Assembly (NCBI GenBank): GCA_002295325.1
Contig: DBGA01000057.1
Location: forward strand, 30,541-37,311
DNA: 6,771 nt
DNA from: Ruminococcaceae bacterium UBA866
Lineage (GTDB): Bacteria > Bacillota > Clostridia > Oscillospirales > Ruminococcaceae
Direction of reading: 5' to 3'
Positions 1 to 5,143 of the stretch are shown here, in pieces. The notes beneath the pieces are model-generated. The model had not been told where the DNA came from. It searched no databases and worked only from the letters and a program-made list of their open reading frames with translations. Positions within the stretch are counted from its first letter, which is position 1, and each line of letters starts with the position of its first letter. Both the position numbers and the translations under genes were made by a program.

Positions 1-161
1 GAAAGAGTAGGTTTTTTGTTGTCTAAAGATAAATAAAAACTTAAATTTAAAGCTACTAAGAACACACTACGAACATTTATTTTTCATATGATAAATTGGG
101 TGACTTCGAATAAATAAATCAACTCCACTAGGCTACATGATAAGTTAGGGGAAGAACTGTT
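1..161. other. AT-rich flank with no gene recognised
   Basis: I see no supportable coding region, RNA gene or terminator here. It lies just downstream of the small membrane protein gene on the minus strand. I looked for a hairpin ending that transcript and for a plus-strand promoter that could drive an antisense RNA, and found only weak matches. The window edge cuts the region, so anything entering from the left is not visible. Confidence 0.4.
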
Positions 162-305
162 TTATCTGTTTTTCTTCGGACGCTTTTTAAACACTACTTT
201 AGCGGTCGCAAATATTACTATCGCTATAAAATAAATTGATAGCATATCATATAAAGGTGCAAAACCTTTCATCGACTCTGATAAAATTTGTGGTATTGTT
301 TCCAC
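162..305 (-). CDS. Small single-pass membrane protein, type I toxin-like in shape
   Basis: A 47-residue ORF with a GTG start, missed by length-limited gene calling. A strong AGGAGGGG ribosome binding site (311-318) ends 5 nt before the start, which supports translation. The protein has a polar amphipathic N-terminus (ETIPQILSES), one hydrophobic segment at about residues 17-38 (core YFIAIVIFATA), and a very basic tail ending KKRPKKNR. By the positive-inside rule the C-terminus should be cytoplasmic. Short proteins with one hydrophobic helix and a lysine/arginine tail are typical of type I toxins and holin-like toxins of Firmicutes, but other small membrane proteins share this shape and I cannot name a family. 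It stands alone beside decayed mobile DNA. No antisense antitoxin RNA was convincingly located. Coding status is fairly likely; the toxin idea is speculative. Confidence 0.62.
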   Translation of the reverse strand: METIPQILSESMKGFAPLYDMLSIYFIAIVIFATAKVVFKKRPKKNR

Positions 306-381
306 GACTTCCCCTCCTTTTATATAAATATTTTAATTGTTTATCTTATTATACATCTTATAAATTTATATGTATGTACTT

Positions 382-411
382 ATTATAACAAGTTGCTTCA
401 TAATTTGTTAA
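382..411 (-). promoter_or_regulatory. Candidate sigma-A promoter for the small membrane protein
   Basis: On the minus strand TTAACA (406-411) is followed after 18 nt by a perfect TATAAT (382-387), about 77 bp upstream of the GTG start. A second perfect TATAAT lies closer, at 348-353, but lacks a good -35 box. The region is very AT-rich, so chance matches are likely. An 11-bp direct repeat (ATCTTATAAAT at 355-365 and 411-421) brackets it, with unknown meaning. Confidence 0.35.
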
Positions 412-431
412 TCTTATAAATCTGCAATAAG

Positions 432-621
432 CTACTTTCCTTCTACAAACCAATTAGGGTTTTCATAAAATAAATAGGTTTCCTTATTTTGTACTCTACA
501 AATATAACGTATACCCTGCCCGCCTGCTTTAAGGGCTTGCAGCTTGCCGCTTATCCAGTATTTTATCAATATCAAATATACGTCCATCCTCCCATACGAT
601 AGAAACGACCTTAGTAACTAT
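432..621 (-). pseudogene. Frameshifted, 5'-truncated remnant of a short uncharacterised protein
   Basis: Two adjacent minus-strand frames read as one short protein. The first, from about 621 down to 536, gives VVSIVWEDGRIFDIDKILD followed by KRQAAS. The second runs down to the TAG at 432-434, giving AGGQGIRYICRVQNKETYLF and ending YENPNWFVEGK. They join if one C is removed from the CCC run (GGG at 533-535 on the plus strand), which restores AASLKAGGQG; otherwise a TAA follows at once. From memory, this resembles a small uncharacterised family of roughly 60-70 residues common in Clostridia, with WEDGR, AASLKAGG and a C-terminal YE..WFVE signature. No ATG precedes the preserved part. The 5' end runs straight into the IS110 transposase remnant on the opposite strand, suggesting it was cut there. 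Function unknown. Confidence 0.6.
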
Positions 622-1042
622 TCTAACACAGATGAGAGAATTAGCAAGGACACTAAATGAATACGAAGTTGTCATAGACATGCGAGGTGTTGGTGATGTC
701 CTTGGTCCATGTATTATAGAAGAGATAGGAGATGTCCGGCGTTTTCATAGTGCCAGTGCGCTGGTTGCCTATTCTGGACTTGATGCTCCGCCATTTTAGT
801 CAGGTAATTTTACAGCTACTAAACGTAGCATCTCCAAACGCGGTTCAGCATCATTACGCAAAACGGGTTATGAGATTATGAGATGCTTAAAAATACACAA
901 GCCCTATCAAGACAATGCTGTTTACCTATATATGCCAAAAAAAGAAAATGAAGGAAAGCACCTTAGAATTGCCAAAATAGTAGCACTTAACAAATTCCTT
1001 CGCATCTATTATGCTAGAGTGAAAAAAGTTTACATGCAATAA
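602..1042 (+). pseudogene. IS110-family transposase, C-terminal fragment with internal stop
   Basis: The reading frame from about 612 to the TAA at 1040-1042 matches the C-terminal (Transposase_20) half of IS110-family recombinases. Visible landmarks are MRELARTLNEYEVV, MRGVGDVLGP, EEIGDVRRFHSASALVAYSG, GLDAPP, ISKRGSASLRKTGYEIMRCL, VYLYMPKKENEGK and the ending LNKFLRIYYARVKKVY. The N-terminal RuvC-like DEDD domain is absent, so only about 140 of the roughly 400 usual residues remain. A TAG at 797-799 interrupts GLDAPPF*SGNF, where family members usually have Gln; one C-to-T change in CAG explains it. The rest of the frame is intact. The fragment is non-functional. Its left end abuts the minus-strand remnant. 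Codons 602-616 are in frame but may not belong to the transposase. Confidence 0.88.
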
Positions 1043-1137
1043 GTTTAGTAGTACAATATTACCAACGTGCCAGTTGTTGTGTATATGCCTGGTCTAATTT
1101 GTTGTATTTACTTAAAATAGCACTTGACTTTTAGTAG
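612..1137 (+). mobile_element. Remnant of an IS110-family element (left part lost)
   Basis: The transposase fragment plus about 95 bp of downstream non-coding sequence is treated as the surviving right part of an IS110-family insertion. The stretch AGCACTTGACTTTTAGTAG (1119-1137) resembles the non-inverted right ends of such elements as I remember them, so the boundary near 1137 is an estimate. IS110 elements lack terminal inverted repeats and usually make no target duplication, so the edges cannot be proved from the window. The left boundary near 612-621 is set by the point where transposase similarity fades and the minus-strand gene remnant begins. Confidence 0.5.
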
Positions 1138-1172
1138 AATTATCTCATATAACAACACTTCGCCACAAACGC
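1138..1172. other. Short spacer between IS remnant and terminator
   Basis: I see nothing recognisable here. It marks the likely transition from the IS110 right end to the native 3' flank of the enzyme operon. No target duplication can be identified because the left end of the element is lost. Confidence 0.3.
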
Positions 1173-1201
1173 AAAAAAGCCCACTCATATGAGCGAGCTT
1201 T
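1173..1201 (-). terminator. Rho-independent terminator of the minus-strand operon
   Basis: On the minus-strand RNA, AAAGCUCGCUC pairs with GAGUGGGCUUU around an AUAU loop. This gives 11 consecutive pairs including two G-U wobbles, followed by a run of six U. The plus-strand version has two mismatches in the stem and no T run after it, so the signal is directional. It lies about 84 nt downstream of the C-N hydrolase stop and closes that operon, shielding it from the IS remnant beyond. Confidence 0.85.
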
Positions 1202-1284
1202 AATTTGTATCTGCTTTTCCTAAACAAGGTCAAAGGCAGAGAAATTTTTGGTCATTGTTAACCTGTTACTTAAACGTACGAATC

Positions 1285-2223
1285 TTATGGTTCTATATTA
1301 TTCTTTCTATATTCTAAAGCTTCATTAAAATAATCATCAAGTAGAGTAAAATCGAATTCTTTTATTATATCGTCTATTGTCATATCATCAGCTAAGCACT
1401 CAATTAAAACTGCACCAACAAATCCTGGGTCAGAAATACAGACTTTTTCACCATATTTTTGTTTAGCCGCATGAATTTTATCCCAGTTAAAATCAAGATG
1501 AATAACCTTATAATCTAAGTTAATTGTTGTATTTAAATAATCATAATAATTTGATGAGTGGGCGATTTCTTCACCAACTGGATTTAATACCCTACAAGGT
1601 TGAGCGCATACTGCTCCTGCAAAATAACTTCTGCAATTATATGCCCATACTTTCTGAACATAATTACCATGATACATTGAAGAAAACAAAATTATCTCTG
1701 GTTGTGAAGCTTCATATTTTTTTAGTAGCTCTTCAAAATTAAGATCAAAACATATAGCACAAGCAACCTTGCCAAAATCACACTCAAAAATAGGAGCATC
1801 CTTTCCACAAAGCATCTTTCCGTCAGTGATTTCAGTTTTCACAAGATGATTTTTATTATATATTCCAACTACGTTTCCTTTTCTGTCTATAAGTTGACTT
1901 GAATTACGGTAGGTTGAATCCTCAAGCCTTCTTGCAGCGGAATAAACAATATAACACTTATTAGTCTTAGCAACCTCTTTAAAGAAATCTAATATGCGTT
2001 CCCCTCTTGCTTCATAATAGTTAAATCTTTGCTCGAGTGTGAAATTAGGGTATCTATCACATGCTTCTGGTAATATAATTATATCTGGTTTATTGCATAG
2101 TACATTTTCAAGCTGCCTTTTCCAATGATTTTTCATATTCTCAATTAAAGAATCAAAATCATCTGTATATTCAGCCTCGATAGCTCTAGGGCCTAAAATA
2201 CTAAGATTAACAAACCTTGACAT
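1285..2223 (-). CDS. Nitrilase-superfamily carbon-nitrogen hydrolase
   Basis: A 312-residue protein with the nitrilase fold signature. It probably acts in the cytoplasm on an amide, carbamoyl or nitrile bond, as no signal peptide is present. The catalytic triad is visible in order: Glu53 in IIILPEACD, Lys124 in YNKNHL and Cys158 in ACAICFDLNFEE, at family-typical spacing. The ATG is preceded by GGAGG seven nucleotides upstream, supporting the start. It is the last gene of the block, 22 nt after the DapA-like gene, and is followed by a terminator. The region beyond about residue 230 is divergent, with an acidic helical tail (residues 280-308). Members include omega-amidases, N-carbamoyl amino acid hydrolases and beta-ureidopropionases. 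I see no motif that picks one of these, so the substrate is unknown. Its context suggests deamidation in a sugar or sugar-acid catabolic route (inference). Confidence 0.88.
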   Translation of the reverse strand: MSRFVNLSILGPRAIEAEYTDDFDSLIENMKNHWKRQLENVLCNKPDIIILPEACDRYPNFTLEQRFNYYEARGERILDFFKEVAKTNKCYIVYSAARRLEDSTYRNSSQLIDRKGNVVGIYNKNHLVKTEITDGKMLCGKDAPIFECDFGKVACAICFDLNFEELLKKYEASQPEIILFSSMYHGNYVQKVWAYNCRSYFAGAVCAQPCRVLNPVGEEIAHSSNYYDYLNTTINLDYKVIHLDFNWDKIHAAKQKYGEKVCISDPGFVGAVLIECLADDMTIDDIIKEFDFTLLDDYFNEALEYRKNNIEP

Positions 2224-2245
2224 GGTTATCCCTCCAAATATAAAT

Positions 2246-3292
2246 TTATTTATTTAAAAACTCTTTAACAAAATTATCGTCATTTAGGTGTGGATATAGT
2301 TTATATACTCTATCAATTTCTGTTTTTTGTGAACCAACTAATTCCTCATTCTCGTTTAATGTCCAGACGCCATCAATTAAACCTTGACGTCTTAACACTT
2401 CGTGAATTCCGACAATACAACCCTGAAAGTTATGTGCTGTATCAAAAAATGCACTATTTGCATCTGTTACATCATTTGCTAAAGTTAGTAGTTCTTGAGT
2501 AATCGCATTGTTTTTTACTGCTTCTTTGATTATTTGATAATAACTAACAGCTTTGCTTGTCCATACAGCCCAATGACCAAGTAAACCACCAATAAATCTA
2601 ACTTTTCGCTCTTCTCCATTACAGTCAAATACATATTCGCTCATTAAATCAACAACGATATTATCGTCATTACCTGTATAAAGAGCAATTTTATCTTTGC
2701 GTGATGAACAAGCAACCGCTCTTGCAACATCTAAAGTTAGATATCTATTAAATGGGGCAGCTTTAATTGCTACTACATTTTCGATTTCACATACACTTTC
2801 CCAATATGAGAATGTAAATGCTCTACCACCGACTGACGGTTGTAGATAAAAGCCTATCACAGGCATAATAGCTGCAACTTCTTTTGTTCTTTGTATTAAA
2901 TATTCTTCTTCGTAATCTTTTAATCCACCAGGACTTAATAAAACCGCATCATATCCTTTTGACTTTGCTTTGTTTGCTTCATTTACAGCTTGGCTAATCT
3001 CTCCGCAAACACCAGCCACAAGTACAATTGTTTTATTGTTGTTCTTTTCAAATACTTTTACTTCTTCAACTGCTAAATCTAAAATAGTATCAAAAAGATT
3101 GATTTCAGTATCTCTGATTTCAAATTGGGTTGTATGTACAGCTACTGCTAAACCACCAACTCCAGCTTCAAGATAATATCTAATTAATCTGCGTTGTTTT
3201 TCTTCGTCAAGTTTCCTATCCTTATTTAGTACTAAGGGTAACGCTGGAATAACTGTACCTTCGTGTAATATTTGTAATGCAATATCTCTCAT
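2246..3292 (-). CDS. DapA/NanA-superfamily class I aldolase or lyase
   Basis: A 348-residue (beta/alpha)8-barrel protein of the dihydrodipicolinate synthase / N-acetylneuraminate lyase superfamily. The Schiff-base lysine is Lys177 in VVAIKAAPFNRY. Tyr149 in FYLQPSVGG corresponds to the catalytic Tyr of the usual YNxP. A GNDD motif (207-210) follows on the strand after it. The usual GxxGxxxxGTTGE loop is replaced by GVGGLAVAVHTTQFE (44-58), keeping the Thr pair but not the GE. It is about 50 residues longer than DapA, mostly at the C-terminus. These differences argue against true lysine-biosynthetic DapA and for a catabolic retro-aldolase or dehydratase acting on a 2-keto acid. The ATG overlaps the preceding stop (TAATG), with an AAAGGGG site inside the upstream gene, so translation is probably coupled to the SDR gene. 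The exact substrate is unknown. Confidence 0.87.
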   Translation of the reverse strand: MRDIALQILHEGTVIPALPLVLNKDRKLDEEKQRRLIRYYLEAGVGGLAVAVHTTQFEIRDTEINLFDTILDLAVEEVKVFEKNNNKTIVLVAGVCGEISQAVNEANKAKSKGYDAVLLSPGGLKDYEEEYLIQRTKEVAAIMPVIGFYLQPSVGGRAFTFSYWESVCEIENVVAIKAAPFNRYLTLDVARAVACSSRKDKIALYTGNDDNIVVDLMSEYVFDCNGEERKVRFIGGLLGHWAVWTSKAVSYYQIIKEAVKNNAITQELLTLANDVTDANSAFFDTAHNFQGCIVGIHEVLRRQGLIDGVWTLNENEELVGSQKTEIDRVYKLYPHLNDDNFVKEFLNK

Positions 3293-4308
3293 TAGAAGTT
3301 CCCCTTTCTCTCTTCGAAATGAGTTGGCTTATTTAAAACACGACCTCCGTCTTGCAACCATTCTGCTTGCCAACGAATCATTTGACTTAATGAAACTTCA
3401 GGATATCCGAATAAATCAAAACACTTAGATGAGTTATTTAAGTAAGCATAATTTGATTCTTGACCTTCAAAAATTGGTGCTTTATCAAGTAATTTGCCTA
3501 ACATTGTTGCTGCATACCTAACAGAAACAGTTTCAGGACCTGTAATGTTTAAGAAATTAACAGGTTTATCAGTATGTAATAATGATCTTATTGCAATTTC
3601 GTTAACATAACCCTGCCAAACACAGTTAAAGCAAGTAGCAGTAAGAGAAATAGGCTCGTCTTTTATTATTTTATCTGCCATATCATATAAAACGCCATAA
3701 CGTAAGTCTACTGCATAGTTAAGTCTGTATATTAATATTTTTGAATCATATTCATGTGCCGCTGCTTCAAAAATACGTTCACGAGCAAGTGAGCTCATTG
3801 CATATTCACCGACTGGCTGAGGTTTATCACTATCGATACACCCACCCGAATGGACAGGTGCCATTGGATAAACATTCCCAGTTGAAAATACTACTATGTT
3901 TGAACCCTTAAATCGTCTTGCAACAAGTGTTGGTAATCCTGCATTCATCCACCAAGTAGCATATTCATTTCCGTCTGTTCCAAACTTTTTACCTGCCATA
4001 AAAATAATATTCTCAGCATCAGGAAGTTTTTCCATTGCACCTGTTTCCATTAAATCTAATGAGATAATCTCTACACCATTACCAGTTAATAAATCAGCTG
4101 CTATTTTATCTGAAAAACGGGATACTGCTATTATACGCTTTTTTACACCAGCCTTCTGTGCTGCCCTAGTTGCCATCAAAGCAAGATTAGGTCCTATTTT
4201 TCCACCTGCTCCAAGAATAAGTATATCTCCTTTAATTTTCTTCATATCCTCAACTAGTTTTTGAGAAGGTTCGGATAACATTTGGTCTAATTTAGTTTCG
4301 GTCCACAT
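3292..4308 (-). CDS. Extended-SDR NAD(P)-dependent epimerase/dehydratase family protein
   Basis: A 338-residue Rossmann-fold protein from the ATG at 4308. A TAGGAG site (4317-4322) sits 8 nt before it, whereas the in-frame ATG at 4374 lies upstream of a palindrome, lacks a good site and adds 22 unconserved residues. The nucleotide-binding loop is GAGGKIG (33-39) after strand DILIL. Other SDR landmarks are IIFMAG (101-106), VVFSTGNVY (139-147) and GEYAMSSLARERIFE (167-181). The catalytic Tyr appears to be Tyr169, but the lysine expected four residues on is Ser173. The C-terminal half carries substrate-domain features such as ITGPETVSVR (255-264). Family members epimerise, dehydrate or oxidise sugars, and uronate dehydrogenase is one relative. 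The missing Lys makes the reaction uncertain. First gene after the 177-bp gap; its stop overlaps the DapA-like start. Confidence 0.85.
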   Translation of the reverse strand: MWTETKLDQMLSEPSQKLVEDMKKIKGDILILGAGGKIGPNLALMATRAAQKAGVKKRIIAVSRFSDKIAADLLTGNGVEIISLDLMETGAMEKLPDAENIIFMAGKKFGTDGNEYATWWMNAGLPTLVARRFKGSNIVVFSTGNVYPMAPVHSGGCIDSDKPQPVGEYAMSSLARERIFEAAAHEYDSKILIYRLNYAVDLRYGVLYDMADKIIKDEPISLTATCFNCVWQGYVNEIAIRSLLHTDKPVNFLNITGPETVSVRYAATMLGKLLDKAPIFEGQESNYAYLNNSSKCFDLFGYPEVSLSQMIRWQAEWLQDGGRVLNKPTHFEERKGNF

Positions 4309-4316
4309 ATTTTTTT

Positions 4317-4322
4317 CTCCTA
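4317..4322 (-). promoter_or_regulatory. Ribosome binding site that fixes the SDR start
   Basis: TAGGAG on the minus strand, 8 nt before the ATG at 4308-4306. It decides between this start and the longer in-frame ATG at 4374, which has no comparable site. Confidence 0.75.
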
Positions 4323-4338
4323 GAATACTTATTTTACC

Positions 4339-4358
4339 ATTTCGCCATAAGGCGAAAT
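4339..4358. promoter_or_regulatory. Operator-like 20-bp palindrome upstream of the SDR gene
   Basis: On the minus strand this reads ATTTCGCC-TTAT-GGCGAAAT: two perfect 8-bp arms around a 4-nt centre, 30 bp before the SDR start codon. The GC core stands out in very AT-rich DNA. No U run follows on either strand, so it does not look like a terminator. Position, size and symmetry fit a repressor operator, and the TetR protein encoded just upstream is the obvious candidate ligand, although this is inference. It could instead act as an RNA hairpin in the 5' leader. I could not identify a convincing -35/-10 pair next to it. Confidence 0.55.
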
Positions 4359-4457
4359 ATATTTGAAGTAACAAAAAATCCTGCTATGGCTTGTTTTGTT
4401 ATATCAAAATTGTGAGTGTTAATTTAATCAAACTTCTCCACCAATAAGGTAAATCCA

Positions 4458-4501
4458 TTATATATGTAAATAATACTCAACCGCATTATTTACATATATA
4501 A
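4458..4501. repeat. Perfect 17-bp inverted repeat at the 3' end of the TetR gene
   Basis: Arms at 4458-4474 and 4485-4501 (TTATATATGTAAATAAT and its exact complement) flank a 10-nt spacer. The right arm includes the last codons and the TAA of the TetR gene. No U run follows on the minus strand, so it is not a standard intrinsic terminator. It may be an RNA hairpin that protects or processes the upstream transcript, or a binding site. On the minus strand its downstream edge contains TATAAT (4457-4462) without a recognisable -35 box, which might be a promoter for the enzyme genes. Confidence 0.6.
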
Positions 4502-5106
4502 CACAACATTAAATCTATTGTATGTTCCATTCTAATCTTAAGCATTTCAGAACTTGTTAGGTCCTTATGAAATATTTTAGAAAGAGTATGCTTATTCGAA
4601 AAATTAGCAAATGATACTGTTATAAGTGACATTACAGTTTGCTCAGCATCAATATTCTCTTTAAATAATCCCATTTTTTTACCATTATTGATTTCATCAA
4701 TAAAATATTTTAATGTTGTTCTTTCTAAATTTTCTGCTGGTAATTCATTTAAATATGCAGCACAATTCAAGTTTTCCCACATTAGAATATTTACAAAAGT
4801 CGGATTTTTTTCTAAAAAATTGAAATACGTTGATATAATTTCACGTACTAATTCTACGCCACTTAATTTATTAGTCAAAATGTGACGTTCTGCAATTTCC
4901 ATACGCTTGTATACTGAAAACAATACTTCTTTATACAAAGTTTCTTTGTTAACATAATACTCATATATCATTCTCTTATTAATGTTTGCTAGATCTGCGA
5001 CCGTGTCTATCCTAGCTCCGTAAAATCCTTTTAATGAAAATTGAATTTCTGCTGAATCCAGAATATCCTTTTTGGACTTTTCTGAATTCCGCTCACGTTT
5101 TTGCAT
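4486..5106 (-). CDS. TetR-family transcriptional regulator
   Basis: A 206-residue protein with a canonical TetR_N DNA-binding domain at about residues 12-60: ILDSAEIQFSLKGFYGARID, then VADLANINKRMIYEYYVNKE. The recognition helix lies around NINKRMIYEYY (41-51). Residues 70-206 are helical and form the divergent ligand-binding and dimerisation domain, with a run of aromatic and hydrophobic residues (FLEKNPTFVNILMWENL, 97-113). An AGGTAGGA site six nucleotides before the ATG supports the start. It is 37 nt downstream of the permease gene with no terminator between, so it is probably co-transcribed with the transporter, and it is followed by the 177-bp gap before the enzymes. It likely represses the locus in response to a ligand, perhaps the imported compound or an intermediate (inference). 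The last codons lie in the 17-bp inverted repeat. Confidence 0.9.
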   Translation of the reverse strand: MQKRERNSEKSKKDILDSAEIQFSLKGFYGARIDTVADLANINKRMIYEYYVNKETLYKEVLFSVYKRMEIAERHILTNKLSGVELVREIISTYFNFLEKNPTFVNILMWENLNCAAYLNELPAENLERTTLKYFIDEINNGKKMGLFKENIDAEQTVMSLITVSFANFSNKHTLSKIFHKDLTSSEMLKIRMEHTIDLMLCYICK

Positions 5107-5143
5107 AATAAATCCTACCTTTTAATTATTTTTCAAATCTCCC

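Noticed and set aside
60..160. Antisense antitoxin RNA for the small membrane protein
   Set aside because: No plus-strand -35/-10 pair with acceptable spacing and no terminator hairpin could be supported.
1043..1137. Possible bridge RNA of the IS110 element
   Set aside because: Only the 3' flank survives, and I could not see a defined stem-loop with target-binding loops; the left end, which carries the RNA in the IS110 subgroup, is missing.
1210..1241. Weak inverted repeat CTGCTTTTCC ... GGTCAAAGGCAG
   Set aside because: The stem is broken by a bulge and mismatches and has no U run; the stronger hairpin at 1173-1201 explains termination.
1524..1742. Plus-strand ORF opposite the nitrilase-type gene, with similar short ORFs at 2290-2502, 2970-3176 and 4688-4885
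   Set aside because: All lie opposite well-supported genes and show no recognisable domains; they are shadow frames.
3896..4264. 122-codon plus-strand ORF opposite the SDR gene
   Set aside because: It is antisense to a clearly conserved Rossmann-fold gene, has no family features, and follows from the codon pattern of the other strand.
4309..4374. Longer N-terminus of the SDR protein from ATG at 4374
   Set aside because: The extra 22 residues run through the palindrome, lack a good ribosome binding site and do not resemble SDR sequence; the ATG at 4308 has TAGGAG.
4390..4435. Minus-strand promoter for the enzyme genes (TTGATT, then TTTGAT or TATAAC)
   Set aside because: Hexamers match poorly or spacing is wrong (22 nt for TATAAC); in such AT-rich DNA this is not better than chance.
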